A stretch of 40,830 nt of DNA from Planctomycetia bacterium (lineage in GTDB: Bacteria > Planctomycetota > Phycisphaerae > Phycisphaerales > SM1A02). The notes beneath the pieces were generated by a model, which saw nothing but the letters and a program-made list of their open reading frames with translations, had not been told where the DNA came from and searched no databases. Shown in pieces: positions 1 through 8,661 of this stretch (the stretch's first letter is position 1; each line of letters starts with the position of its first letter). Both the position numbers and the translations under genes were made by a program. Where the stretch lies: assembly GCA_005790565.1 (NCBI GenBank), contig SXUJ01000039.1:1-40830 (forward strand), given 5' to 3'.

Positions 1-338
1 AGGGGTTGCGTGCGTGGAGGTCTCTCGGGGTGGGCCAGCGGAGTGGCGCGGCCGAGTGCCTGGCCGACCCCCGCCGAGGTCTCGCCGGATTGTCTCTCCG
101 CGCATCGAGAGACGTCGCGCCCCGAAAGGTCTCTGGTTCACGATTCCCGAGGCCGAAATGCACGAACTCATAAGCAACTGAGGCGCTCCGGGCAAAATCC
201 GGACGGCGCGGAGGGCGCGGAACACGGAAGTCTCGGGTGAAGAGTCGGGAAGCCTGTGAGTGCTCAACGCCCCCGTCGGTCGAAACTCGGGCTGAAAGGC
301 AGATTGGACCCGCTGATCAAGTCTTCACGCCCAAGACT
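1..338. other. Window edge, no confident gene
   Basis: The only coding hint is a plus-strand frame open from base 2 to a TGA at 179-181. Its last residues (PKGLWFTIPEAEMHELISN) look more protein-like than the rest and could be the 3' end of a gene entering from the left. I do not recognise a family. The remaining bases up to the convergent zinc-ribbon gene show only a short GC-rich imperfect inverted repeat around 187-205. Confidence 0.25.
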
Positions 339-944
339 TCAGGCCCGTGGCCGCGCCGGACGCAGCATCACCCGGAGCAGTCCTCCGATACCGAGACCGA
401 TGGCAATGACCAACGCAACCACTGGCGCTCCCACGAGCAGCGTGCCTCGAATGTCGATCTCCAGGCCACTGATCGGAACCCCTTGCCACAATTGATCGAT
501 GGCGATCGCGAGCAACGACCAGCCCACGAAACTCCAGCTGCCGATCGCGTAGGCGATCGCCGATCGGACACGCGCAAACCGAGCGCACAACACTGCGGGC
601 ACAACGGCTAGTCCGACGACCGGAGCGATGAGGTTGAGCATCGGCATCCACTGGTTGAACTTCATCAAGCCAAACCACCATCCGAACGCAAGCAGCCCTG
701 CAACCGCGACCCCGGCGGTGAATGCCACCATGTGTTCGACTCGATGCCGTCGGCCGCGGAGGTCGCACACGCTCCGCGGGTTGGCCGGGTCGAGCGCGAG
801 CCCGCATTCCGGACATCGGCTCGGCATCACATTGCCCAAGGGCTGCAGGCACCGACGGCAGCCGAGACGCAAGGCGTGCACATCACCCGCGCTAATCGGA
901 TCGGCGAAAGCGGACTGGGCTGGCGCGGCTTCTTTGCCTTCCAC
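339..944 (-). CDS. Zinc-ribbon, multi-pass membrane protein of unknown function
   Basis: A 201-residue protein. Residues 29-47 form a CxxC...CxxC zinc ribbon (Cys29, Cys32, Cys44, Cys47; the second pair sits in RCPECG). It is followed by about four hydrophobic segments near residues 71-90, 98-120, 127-150 and 172-192, and a short Arg/Pro tail. Such N-terminal ribbons on small membrane proteins are common in planctomycetes and usually have no known role. The start is GTG, chosen because AGGAGA lies about 10 bases upstream and no in-frame ATG precedes the ribbon. The gene stands alone, divergent from the recombinase cassette to its right. The membrane and ribbon calls are secure; the function is unknown. 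Confidence 0.8.
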   Translation of the reverse strand: MEGKEAAPAQSAFADPISAGDVHALRLGCRRCLQPLGNVMPSRCPECGLALDPANPRSVCDLRGRRHRVEHMVAFTAGVAVAGLLAFGWWFGLMKFNQWMPMLNLIAPVVGLAVVPAVLCARFARVRSAIAYAIGSWSFVGWSLLAIAIDQLWQGVPISGLEIDIRGTLLVGAPVVALVIAIGLGIGGLLRVMLRPARPRA

Positions 945-1106
945 GGCTGCGCATTCTCCTCAAGGTTCGGCGACTGGGAGTTGTATCCGTGGGCGACGAT
1001 TTTGTTCAGCGATTTCAGGACACTTTCGTCAACGCCCCATCAGGCGCGCGAACTACGCGAGCCCCGCGGACGGACAAACCGCCTGATCCACGCAGAACTC
1101 TGACGC

Positions 1107-1127
1107 CCTCCGCCAAGAAAGCGGAGG
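1107..1127. other. Stem-loop with 7-bp arms
   Basis: CCTCCGC and GCGGAGG pair around a seven-base A-rich loop, followed on the plus strand by ACTTTCGTTTC. It looks like a weak intrinsic terminator but no plausible plus-strand gene precedes it. It may be a leftover of the mobile cassette to the right. Confidence 0.35.
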
Positions 1128-1158
1128 ACTTTCGTTTCGGCTGCGGAGATAGAGGGAT

Positions 1159-1174
1159 GGAGGCGTGCGCCTCC
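1159..1174. promoter_or_regulatory. Short inverted repeat before the recombinase cassette
   Basis: GGAGGCG and CGCCTCC are perfect complements around two bases. The repeat ends 10 bases before the ATG at 1185, and the GGAGG could only act as a ribosome site if the hairpin opens. Regulatory meaning is inferred. Confidence 0.3.
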
Positions 1175-1184
1175 GACCCTCGAC

Positions 1185-1415
1185 ATGTCCCACCCAGACG
1201 AAGACCCCATCCCCCACGCCGCCCGCATGCGAGCGATCGGCGATCTCCTTGCCCGCGGCGTCCGCAGGCTCGACGACATCCGGCGGCGCAGCGACGATGA
1301 GGAAATCCTCGCCGTTGACCCCGCTACATGCCTTGATCTTGAGGCCGAGTTGAGCGTCACTGTGGGCCACGCGGCGATGCCGCGGATGCCATCCCGAAGC
1401 AAGGAGACCGGATGA
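1185..1415 (+). CDS. Small hypothetical protein of DUF2924/recombinase cassette
   Basis: A 76-residue charged protein, rich in Arg, Asp and Glu in its first 45 residues, with no recognisable domain, signal peptide or membrane segment. Its stop codon overlaps the ATG of the next gene as ATGA, so the two are probably translated together. The neighbours suggest it is the first member of an integrative recombinase cassette. ATG at 1185 is the first good start. No function can be assigned from the sequence. Confidence 0.5.
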   Translation: MSHPDEDPIPHAARMRAIGDLLARGVRRLDDIRRRSDDEEILAVDPATCLDLEAELSVTVGHAAMPRMPSRSKETG

Positions 1416-1911
1416 CCGCGACTGAACAGGCCTTCGACCTCGCGAGCGAGCGCGGGGAGCTCGAGGCGATGACGATGAACGCGCTCAAGCGCCGCTACCG
1501 ACAGGTCAGCGGACACGACTCGCGCACCCGCAACCGCCAGTACCTGGTCCGGCGCATCCTCTGGCTGCTGCAGGCCGCAGCCCACGGCGGGCTGAGCCAG
1601 GAGGCGCTCGCACGCGCCGCGGAGCTGGCCAACGGCGAGCCCGAAGGGGCCGCCGTCCGCGCCACGCCGCCCCGGGCGCGCGTGCTCGGGGTCGTGGCCC
1701 CCAACGCCGACGGGACCCGCGACGAGCGGCTCCCCCGCCCGGGCCACGCGATCGTGCGCCGGTACAAGGGCGAAACGCTGCGGGTCACGGTGCTCTCGAC
1801 GGGCTTCGAGTTCAAGGGCGAGCGGTACGACTCGCTGTCCGCCATCGCGAAGGCGGTAACCGGCTCGCACATCAACGGCTTCCGGTTCTTCAGGCTGGTG
1901 AAGGTGGCCGC

Positions 1912-1915
<4 letters not shown>
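1412..1915 (+). CDS. DUF2924 domain protein
   Basis: A 167-residue protein that I recognise as DUF2924. An N-terminal helical part contains [15 protein letters not shown] and R[13 protein letters not shown]. A C-terminal part contains [12 protein letters not shown], then [21 protein letters not shown] and NGFRFFRL. The C-terminal half resembles a small DNA-modification-like fold that in many genomes sits directly upstream of a large serine recombinase, as here. Its role is unknown, presumably accessory to recombination. It overlaps both the gene before it (ATGA at 1412) and the recombinase after it (ATGA at 1912). Base composition is higher in GC than the genes to the right, consistent with transfer. 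Family call is firm; function is not. Confidence 0.85.
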
Positions 1916-2202
<287 letters not shown>

Positions 2203-2213
2203 AATCCTTGCAG

Positions 2214-2516
2214 ATGTCTGCCTTTCCCATCCAGCCTCCCATCACCGAGATCGCCGACTTCTGCCGGCGGCACCAGATCGCGCGGCTCAGCCTGTTCGGC
2301 AGCGTGCTGCGCGAGGATTTCTCGCCGAGCAGCGACATCGACGTGCTGGTCGAGTTCCTGCCGGGCAAGGCGCCGGGATTCATCGCGTTCGCAGGCATGC
2401 AGATGGAGCTTTCGAAGATCCTCGGCCGCACTGTCGATTTGCGCACGCCCGCCGATCTGTCCGGCTACTTCCGCGACGAGGTGCTTCGAGAGGCACGACT
2501 GCTGCATGCCGCGTAA
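2214..2516 (+). CDS. mntA: MNT-domain nucleotidyltransferase, HepT-partner antitoxin
   Basis: A 100-residue minimal nucleotidyltransferase. The motif GSVLREDFSPSSDIDVLVEF (GSxxR...SDIDVLV) supplies the catalytic serine and the two metal-binding aspartates. In MntA/HepT pairs, MntA neutralises the HepT toxin by adding AMP residues to a tyrosine near the HepT active site. The start at 2214 (ATGTCTGCC) is preferred to the in-frame ATG at 2181, because homologous sequence begins after it. The gene overlaps hepT by 11 bases. All visible catalytic residues are present, so this half of the pair looks functional although its partner is interrupted. Confidence 0.85.
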   Translation: MSAFPIQPPITEIADFCRRHQIARLSLFGSVLREDFSPSSDIDVLVEFLPGKAPGFIAFAGMQMELSKILGRTVDLRTPADLSGYFRDEVLREARLLHAA

Positions 2517-2880
2517 CCGCCCCGGCGCTCCGGAGGACCGGATCCGCATCCAGCACATGATGGATGCGGCGCGGCAGGCCATCGGCTTCGCGCAGGGCAA
2601 GTCTCGCAAGAGCCTCGACACGGACCCCATGCTTGCGCGAGCATTGATGCACGCGATCCTCGAGATCGGCGAGGCGGCGTCGCGCACTTCGTAAGCTGGC
2701 CGGGGCCGTGCGCCCGAGGTTCCTTGGGCGCAGATCGTCGGCATGCGGAACGTGCTCATCCATGTCTACTGGGGCGTCGACTTCGACCGGCTCTGGAAGA
2801 CCGTGACCGACGAGCTGCCCGTGCTGCTGGCGATGCTCGAGGCCGCGACGAAAGACTGGCCTGCAGATACTGGTTTGTGA
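2506..2880 (+). pseudogene. hepT: HepT-like toxin gene interrupted by an in-frame TAA
   Basis: From ATG 2506 the frame encodes an N-terminal HepT (formerly DUF86) helix bundle with MPRNRPGAPEDRIRIQHMMD and ALMHAILEIGEAASR. A TAA at 2692-2694 then cuts it after 62 residues. The same frame continues without other stops to 2878-2880 and encodes the conserved second half, including RAPEVPWAQIVGMRN and VLIHVYWGVDF. That segment holds the RN-x4-HxY active-site motif of the toxin, with the AMP-accepting tyrosine. So the gene is intact in frame apart from one nonsense codon, placed before the active site. Either the toxin is dead or a 62-residue fragment is made. A sequencing error is possible but would need to create TAA from a sense codon. 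Confidence 0.8.
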
Positions 2881-3287
2881 CCGAGCGGGTGCTTCTGGGG
2901 GAATCCTGTTCTCTCCAAGCGAACGAGAACCCCGTTTCCAACGCGCCGAAGGGTTATCTCGCTCTCTCGGGGAATCGGAAGCCAACTCGCCTGTTCGAAA
3001 CCTGTTTCGCTCGCCCTACTTCAAGAGTGGTTGCGAACAGCAGCCCTCGCCGAAAGCAAGAGAGACGCGTCCTCCACGAGGGCGCGTCTTTCGCTTTTGC
3101 TTGGGATTTCTGGGTTTGCATGCTTCGACCGAGTTCGCCTCTCGAGGGAGGGACATGACCGGCAGCTCACCTAACGAGCGGTCTCGGCGGTGTGCGGACC
3201 AAGCATCTCTCCCTCCTCGGCCGGCGATTAACCCCGCACTTATAGCGATCTCGGTCCTAATGGAGCGCTCGCGAAGGGGACCGCCCT
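2881..3287. other. Intergenic region between hepT and the metalloregulator
   Basis: About 400 bases with no supported gene. It holds the stem-loop at 3061-3091, which could end transcription from either side. Short open frames on both strands have no protein-like features. Confidence 0.6.
3061..3091. terminator. Intrinsic terminator, possibly bidirectional
   Basis: AGACGCGTCCTC at 3063-3074 pairs with GAGGGCGCGTCT at 3078-3089 around the loop CAC, with one G-T wobble. On the plus strand TTCGCTTTTGCTT follows. On the minus strand the tail is TCTCTTGCTTTC. It could end hepT transcripts (plus) or the regulator gene (minus, about 200 bases after its stop). Confidence 0.6.
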
Positions 3288-3950
3288 TCACGCAGACTCA
3301 CAAATGATGCTCTCCGCCGCCGCAACCGCCATGGTGACGGCGGCATATCCACTCGCATGCACCGTGATCGACTGCGCCGCGGATTCCGTCGCCGCGACGA
3401 TCGCTTTCGTCCCTGGCCGCAGCCCGTGCTCGGCGATGAAGGACAGAAACGCTGGCCCTTGGTCAGTGATACGCGCCACGCGAATCTTTGAGCCCGGCGC
3501 GAAGGTAGAGAGCGCCGCGCCGCGCTCAGTACGGATTTTCCCATCGGGTCCGGGGATTGGGTCACCATGCGGATCAACGCTCGGATGATGGAGATGAATG
3601 TCGAGGGCCTCGAGCACAACACTCGAAATGGCGTGCTCCAATCGCTCGGCTTCCGCATGCACGATCGACCAATCGAGTTTCAGAGTCTCGACGAGAAATG
3701 TCTCGATCAACCGATGACGGCGCTGCACATCGATCGCCGCGCGCTCGCCTCTCGCGGTCAGTCGCACGCCTCCAAACCGTTCATACTTGGCCAGTTTCGC
3801 ACCGGCCATCCGCTTCACCATCGTCGAGGCCGTCCCGACGGTGACGCCCGTCAGGGTGGCGATGGCTTTCATGCCGGCTTCGCCGGTGGGGGACTCACGC
3901 GAAAGCGAGTAGATCGCCTTCAGATAGTTCTCGATCGCTTCGCTCGCCAC
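3288..3950 (-). CDS. DtxR/MntR-family metal-dependent transcriptional repressor
   Basis: A 220-residue regulator: winged helix (SEAIENYLKAIYSLS, then TGVTVGTASTMVKRM as recognition region), dimerisation/metal-binding domain (HRLIETFLVETLKLDW, AERLEHAIS, HPSVDPHGDPIP), and a C-terminal FeoA/SH3-like domain from about residue 140. DtxR-family proteins bind Mn2+ or Fe2+ and then repress uptake genes; which metal applies here cannot be read. Longer TTG and GTG starts exist upstream (to 4028). GTG at 3950 is chosen because AGGAG lies 7 bases before it and the family usually begins just before ENYLKAIY. It is divergent from the outer-membrane protein gene, with a perfect inverted repeat between them that is a likely operator. 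Confidence 0.9.
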   Translation of the reverse strand: MASEAIENYLKAIYSLSRESPTGEAGMKAIATLTGVTVGTASTMVKRMAGAKLAKYERFGGVRLTARGERAAIDVQRRHRLIETFLVETLKLDWSIVHAEAERLEHAISSVVLEALDIHLHHPSVDPHGDPIPGPDGKIRTERGAALSTFAPGSKIRVARITDQGPAFLSFIAEHGLRPGTKAIVAATESAAQSITVHASGYAAVTMAVAAAESIICESA

Positions 3951-4012
3951 TTCACTACTCCTCACGGCTAGGGGTGCGCACAAGGCATTTGACTCCGGCG
4001 CTCGTCGCAGGT

Positions 4013-4032
4013 AAGTTTGAATCGTCAAACTT
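4013..4032. promoter_or_regulatory. Candidate operator of the DtxR-type repressor
   Basis: AAGTTTGA, four bases ATCG, then TCAAACTT: a perfect 8+8 inverted repeat. It lies in the 99-bp gap between the divergent regulator (start 3950) and the transporter-like gene (start 4050), only 18 bases from the latter's ATG and just before its GGAG ribosome site. Size and symmetry fit a DtxR/MntR dimer site. Binding by this regulator is inferred from position. Confidence 0.65.
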
Positions 4033-4049
4033 TTTGGAGCAAACTAGTC

Positions 4050-4955
4050 ATGTCACAGTTTTCAGGTCGTTCGAACTCATCGTATCGCATTCGCATGAGT
4101 GTATTCGTCCAACTCCTTCTACTCGCGTCCACCGGCGGCGGATGGGCTTATGCACAAAGCGAGACGAGCGTCGACAAATCGCAGTACACGCTGTTCAACC
4201 CAACTCCCGCTGAGTTGATGCGCCCGATGAGCACGGACCGACCAGACACGACTGAGAGCCCCTACACAGTCGACGCAGGCCACATTCAACTCGAATTGTC
4301 CTTCGCGGACTACTGGTCCGACAATGGCAGCGGCGACTCGCCATCCTCGCACGGATTTGCAGCCGCACCGATGTTGATCAAGGTTGGCCTGTTCAACGAT
4401 GTGGATCTCCAACTCGGCTTCGATCCGTACACGCGCGAGACCACAGACGATGCACTCGGCCAGGGTTCCAATACGATCGACGGGTTTGGGGACATCGTCG
4501 CCCGCCTCAAGGTGAACCTCTGGGGAAACGATGGCGGCACCACAGCCTTCGCCATCATGCCATTCATCGAGTTCCCAACCGCGAGCGGCGACGCCGGAAC
4601 GGGCAGCGTCGCGGGCGGCCTCATCGCCGTCCTCGGCGTTGAGTTACCGTACGAGTTCAGTTCGGCGTTCATGGTGGAGTTCGACTTCAATACCAACGAA
4701 ATCGATCGCCCCTACTTCGACGACCTTGTGCTCACCGCGACGGTGGGCCGAACGATCGTCGGTGACCTCGATGGCTACCTCGAGTACGCCGGCTTCATTG
4801 ATCTCGACGGAGATGGCGGTTACGAGGACTGTTTCGACGCTGGCTTGACATACGGACTTTCACCCGACATCCAACTCGACTGGGGTGTACGGATTGGACT
4901 CGCAGAAGCCGCCGTTGATCTTGGCATCTTCGCAGGGATCTCCGTGCGATTCTGA
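4050..4955 (+). CDS. Outer-membrane beta-barrel, MetA-pathway 'transporter' family
   Basis: A 301-residue exported protein. The signal peptide contains VFVQLLLLASTGGGWAYA and is probably cut before QSE. The mature part opens with MSTDRPDTTESPYTVDAGHIQLE, the hallmark of the 'phenol MetA deg' transporter-like outer-membrane family. Alternating amphipathic strands follow, ending in an aromatic C-terminus (GISVRF) as in many barrel proteins. Substrate is unknown; proteins of this family are only loosely annotated as transporters. Start ATG 4050 has GGAG at 4036-4039; an internal ATG at 4095 is less well placed. Its leader carries the candidate metalloregulator operator, so it may serve metal or metal-chelate passage. 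That role is inference. Confidence 0.8.
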   Translation: MSQFSGRSNSSYRIRMSVFVQLLLLASTGGGWAYAQSETSVDKSQYTLFNPTPAELMRPMSTDRPDTTESPYTVDAGHIQLELSFADYWSDNGSGDSPSSHGFAAAPMLIKVGLFNDVDLQLGFDPYTRETTDDALGQGSNTIDGFGDIVARLKVNLWGNDGGTTAFAIMPFIEFPTASGDAGTGSVAGGLIAVLGVELPYEFSSAFMVEFDFNTNEIDRPYFDDLVLTATVGRTIVGDLDGYLEYAGFIDLDGDGGYEDCFDAGLTYGLSPDIQLDWGVRIGLAEAAVDLGIFAGISVRF

Positions 4956-5071
4956 CTCTTGGTGCCCACGCCAACCCAACCGCATGCTCCCCGGCACCGC
5001 CTGCGAGTCCAACTTCGAATACTCACTGCGCGGAGAGCCTTGATTGAGTTCACGCAGGCCGCCCGATCTCG

Positions 5072-6910
5072 TCACGCTGGCACCTGTGCGATGCGACGCA
5101 GCGTGACCGACCTTACATTTGCAACCGCCTCGCCGGGCTTGGTCAGAGCACGCAGCACCAATGCATGCGCACCGGCGTCAAGCGTGATTTTCCCGAGAGA
5201 GACGGTTTCGTATTGCTGCCACCCGCCGGTCGCAGGCACGATGAACTCAAGATCACCCGACGGCGCCTGCAGTTTCATCTTGGCCCCCGCAGAAGCATCA
5301 GCGCAGGCGATCTCCATTTCAACCGCGTATTGCCCCTGCTGATCGCCATCAATCCCGATGGGGAAACTCACCGTACTGCTCTGGTCGAGCCAGTAACCGA
5401 GGTTGTACTTCACATTCTCAACCGCTCCGACTTGTTCAACGCGCAACGCTGTTCCGGTGAAACTTGCATCGTGGGGCCCGAATGTAGCCACGCCATTGCG
5501 CGCAGGAAACACGAGCAACGGAAGCGGCGACACATCGCTCGCGAGTTCGAGCTTCACCACAGAGCAACCAGAGCCGACCGCGTGATCGGGCAGTTGCACT
5601 TCGAGTCGCTCACGATCCTTCGCCGCACAGTGGAACGAGAGTTCGCCGTCGCGACCGAGCAGTCGAGCCGACTTCACCGCGCCGCGCATCGGAACGATGA
5701 GTCGTCCATCGCTTGGCCAGTCGAACACCATGAGATAGAGCGCGCCGGACTTCTGCGTCGCTCGGCCCCAGGGCAATCGCGCGAATGGACTCGCGGTGGT
5801 GCCGTAGATCGCTTCGGAATTCACGCGCATCCAGTCGCCCACAGCGTGGAGTGTTGCCTGCGCCTCTAGCGGAACAACTCCATGCGCGTCAGGTCCAACG
5901 TTGAGCAGTAGATTGCCGCCCTTCGACACGACATCGCACAGCAGTTGCACAACCACCGCTGGGTCTTTCCATCCCTTGTCATGCGCGCTAAAACCGTACG
6001 ACTCATTCAGCGTGTGATTGACCTCCCAGTCCATGCCGGGCAATCCCGTTGGCGGAACATACTTCTCCGGCGTTCCGTAGTCACCGTTCTTGTTTTCGAG
6101 TCCTTGGAAGAGTCGATTGTTGATGACGATGCCGCTCTGCTTCGTGCGCAAGTCGGACATCAGCTGCGCCGCGCCCCACGCGGCGCCTTGGTGTGCATGA
6201 TCGGAGTAGTCAAACCAGATCGTGCAAAGCGGCCCGTAGTTGGAGAGCAACTCATTCACATGACCGCGCACATACTCGATGTAGTTTGCGTGATCGCGTG
6301 TCCGCGCCGACTTGGCGTATGCAGGGAGCGCCATTTCGTAGGCGTCGGGATGTTGCCAGTCGAGAAGCGAGTAGTAGAAGCCAGGCCGCACACCACGCGA
6401 TCGCATCGACTCTGCAAACTCGCGTGCGAGGTCTCGATCAATCGGCGAAATGTTCGTGCTCTGCGTGACCGTGTTTGCCAGCGAATACGCCTGGTCGGAG
6501 TTGAAGAGCGTGAAGCCATCATGGTGCTTCGAGGTCAGGATCGCGTAACGCATGCCCGTGGACTTCGCGAGATCGGCCCACGCATCCGTGACAGCGACAT
6601 CAGGCACGAAGAGTGGCTTCATGGTGCGCGCGTACTCCTGGCACGGCACCGCCGCCCAATGCTGAATCCACTCGGCGTAGTGTTGCGGATAGATCTTTCC
6701 GTTCCAACTTCCACCTGCGCCAGAGTAGAGACCCCAATGAATGAACATCCCAAAGCGCGCGTCTCTCCACCACGCCATGCGATGCTCGCGGCTTGACGAC
6801 CAATGCGCCAACTCCTGCCGTTCATCGCTCGACTGCGATGCCAACCCCTTCTCGGCGGACACGCAGAACGCAAGGAGAGCACCACACACGCACGCGAGAA
6901 CTCGATTCAT
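5072..6910 (-). CDS. Secreted alpha-L-fucosidase, glycoside hydrolase family 29
   Basis: A 612-residue protein with a signal peptide (MNRVLACVCGALLAFCVSA). The GH29 barrel begins at about residue 45 with WWRDARFGMFIHWGLYS. KHHDGFTLF at 128-136 holds the conserved His pair of the sugar-binding site, and the nucleophile is Asp234 in CTIWFDYSD. After the barrel (to about residue 380) a beta-sandwich is followed by a C-terminal module that resembles carbohydrate-binding domains. The enzyme removes terminal alpha-L-fucose from glycans outside the cytoplasm, as expected for a degrader of algal or mucin polysaccharides. The start at 6910 is used because the upstream frame is low in protein character and this Met begins a clear signal peptide. 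The gene stands alone and faces the outer-membrane gene. Confidence 0.95.
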   Translation of the reverse strand: MNRVLACVCGALLAFCVSAEKGLASQSSDERQELAHWSSSREHRMAWWRDARFGMFIHWGLYSGAGGSWNGKIYPQHYAEWIQHWAAVPCQEYARTMKPLFVPDVAVTDAWADLAKSTGMRYAILTSKHHDGFTLFNSDQAYSLANTVTQSTNISPIDRDLAREFAESMRSRGVRPGFYYSLLDWQHPDAYEMALPAYAKSARTRDHANYIEYVRGHVNELLSNYGPLCTIWFDYSDHAHQGAAWGAAQLMSDLRTKQSGIVINNRLFQGLENKNGDYGTPEKYVPPTGLPGMDWEVNHTLNESYGFSAHDKGWKDPAVVVQLLCDVVSKGGNLLLNVGPDAHGVVPLEAQATLHAVGDWMRVNSEAIYGTTASPFARLPWGRATQKSGALYLMVFDWPSDGRLIVPMRGAVKSARLLGRDGELSFHCAAKDRERLEVQLPDHAVGSGCSVVKLELASDVSPLPLLVFPARNGVATFGPHDASFTGTALRVEQVGAVENVKYNLGYWLDQSSTVSFPIGIDGDQQGQYAVEMEIACADASAGAKMKLQAPSGDLEFIVPATGGWQQYETVSLGKITLDAGAHALVLRALTKPGEAVANVRSVTLRRIAQVPA

Positions 6911-7503
6911 GCAGGCAACATATCGGCTTGAGCAGCGAGCGCGGCGCTGCGCAGCGCAAAGAGGGTGGCGCACTGTGGCCTAGCCGGCACTTCCCGGCTT
7001 ACCCAGAGATTCCCAATCCCTTGACGAGCAACCCCCGCGAGAACTCATCGATCCCGCGCCCAAGATCGCCGCACTGCCGTGCGCACTTCGCGGGATTCTC
7101 GCCTCGCTCGGTCTCGAAGCCGCCACCGCCACGCAACTCGGACGCAGACTCGAAGCTCACGAAGCCCTCCTTTGGAGATCCATCGATTCGAGCTCGCCGA
7201 GAAGCATGATCGCGCGGGATTGCATTCCGCGATGCTGGAATCGCGCGGGTGGGATGCGCGGTGTACCACACACGGACGCCAGCCCGAGAACCGGGATTCG
7301 ATCAATCGGCCAATCGCGCCTTCCCACGCCTGCAACCAGCAACCCACGATGGCTGGCGTCACGCGCGGGACTCCGTTTGGCACCGCACTCGACGACGACA
7401 GCCGCTCGCGGGTCATGGCCGGACAGACGCCACTTCTTCAACGCTTCTCGTCTCATAGAGACGACCTCCGGGACGTACCGCTACGGATCGGTGCAAGCGC
7501 GAG
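6911..7503. other. 593-base gap with no confident gene
   Basis: Lies between the fucosidase start and the end of the MetK-like gene. Two stretches look weakly protein-like: a minus-strand frame 7157-7456 (99 residues, with HDPRAAVVVECGAKRSP and VLGLASVCGTP) and a plus-strand frame at about 7020-7210 with no start codon (DPAPKIAALPCALRGILASL). They overlap, so at most one can be real, and neither has a recognised family. The first could be a fifth, poorly conserved gene of the minus-strand operon; the second a decayed gene. Confidence 0.3.
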
Positions 7504-8661
7504 TCAACCAGTTGGCGATCGCATCGGCGCTAGGTCCGCGCACTCGCCTTCGACTGGCATCCCCGCCTCACACCAGTGCCCCCAGCGTGCGACTTCGACC
7601 AGGTCGCGACCCTCAAGCCATCGCGCACGACTTGCGAGGCGCAGATCGACACCTTGCGCAATCTGCTCTGCGTCCATCGGAATGCGATTCTCGGCTTCGA
7701 TTCGCACCACACGAAACGCACTTTCGCCGGGACAGATACCGAGCGTGACGAATGCCTCTCGGCATCCATGTCGCTGCACTGCCTTCACCGCGAGTTCGCG
7801 CGCGATCAGTGGACCTGCGCGATCAACTCTCCAAAAGTCCTTCCCACTCATTGCGCCTCCGCCGATGGGAATACGAGGGCCATAGAAGTCGACGACGAGT
7901 TTTTTGCCGGACAACCCGTTGTCGCTCATCGGCCCGCCAACGCCGGCCCATCCGTTGCCATTGAGTTGCGCGCACACATCCTTGGCGCATCCAAATCCTG
8001 GCACGATGCGGGAGAAGCGCTCGAGCGCGTGATGCAACGCGACTTGCAGGCGATGCACATCTTCCGTCGACGTGCTCGCCGCCCAATGTTCGATTGAAAC
8101 GCTCAGCGCGTCGAGTTCCCAGCGCTTCCCGTCCGGCGACTCCTTCACGAAGACGATCACCTTCCCATCCTGGCCATAGTTGATCGGATTACCGCGCACG
8201 AATCCGTGAAGGGCTTTCGCGAGGTGGCGTGCGAGTGCGTGCTCGACAGGAAGGTAGCCAGTTCCCGGCGTGCTACACGCGTACCCGGTCACGATCGATT
8301 GATCGTCGGAGACGACCCTGAGCTCGGATTCATCTCCTTCGAGCGGACCTCGACAGAGATCCGTGACGACATTGAGTTCGCTCAACTTCGGTTGCGACGA
8401 CTCGCTGTACCCCGCACTTCGAAAGACCCGTTGAACGAGCGAACGCACGCGAATGCGCTCCGTGTTGTGACCCGCAATGCGCCCCGTGAGGAAGACGCTC
8501 TTGCGAACGAGCGCGACTTCGATTCCCACAAGCGCGCGGGGGTCCTTCTCCCACGCGGCCTGCACGATTGCATCCGCGATGGCATCGCTGAGCTTGTCAG
8601 GATGACCAGGCAGGACCCACTCCGCTGCGCGCAGTGTCCAAGCCGATGAGCGGAGATTCAT
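7504..8661 (-). CDS. Divergent S-adenosylmethionine synthetase (MetK) homologue
   Basis: A 385-residue protein, about the normal MetK length. Recognisable blocks in order: GHPDKLSDAIADA (residues 19-31, active-site His20), GIEVALVRK, DDQSIVTGYA (119-128), GQDGKVIVF, VGGPMSDNGLSGKKLVVDFYG (241-261) and GGGAMSGKDFWRVDR (267-281). Against E. coli MetK the ATP-binding histidine, metal aspartates and the Lys of SGKD are kept; the Arg of GLTGRK is Lys and the second Lys of the GGGAFSGKD-PSK block is Arg278. MetK makes S-adenosylmethionine from methionine and ATP. Its place as last gene of a MoxR/vWA operon is unusual and suggests a specialised rather than housekeeping role. ATG 8661 overlaps the vWA stop as ATGA. 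Confidence 0.88.
   Translation of the reverse strand: MNLRSSAWTLRAAEWVLPGHPDKLSDAIADAIVQAAWEKDPRALVGIEVALVRKSVFLTGRIAGHNTERIRVRSLVQRVFRSAGYSESSQPKLSELNVVTDLCRGPLEGDESELRVVSDDQSIVTGYACSTPGTGYLPVEHALARHLAKALHGFVRGNPINYGQDGKVIVFVKESPDGKRWELDALSVSIEHWAASTSTEDVHRLQVALHHALERFSRIVPGFGCAKDVCAQLNGNGWAGVGGPMSDNGLSGKKLVVDFYGPRIPIGGGAMSGKDFWRVDRAGPLIARELAVKAVQRHGCREAFVTLGICPGESAFRVVRIEAENRIPMDAEQIAQGVDLRLASRARWLEGRDLVEVARWGHWCEAGMPVEGECADLAPMRSPTG

Noticed and set aside
5945-6796. 283-residue plus-strand open frame
   Set aside because: Antisense to the GH29 fucosidase catalytic domain.
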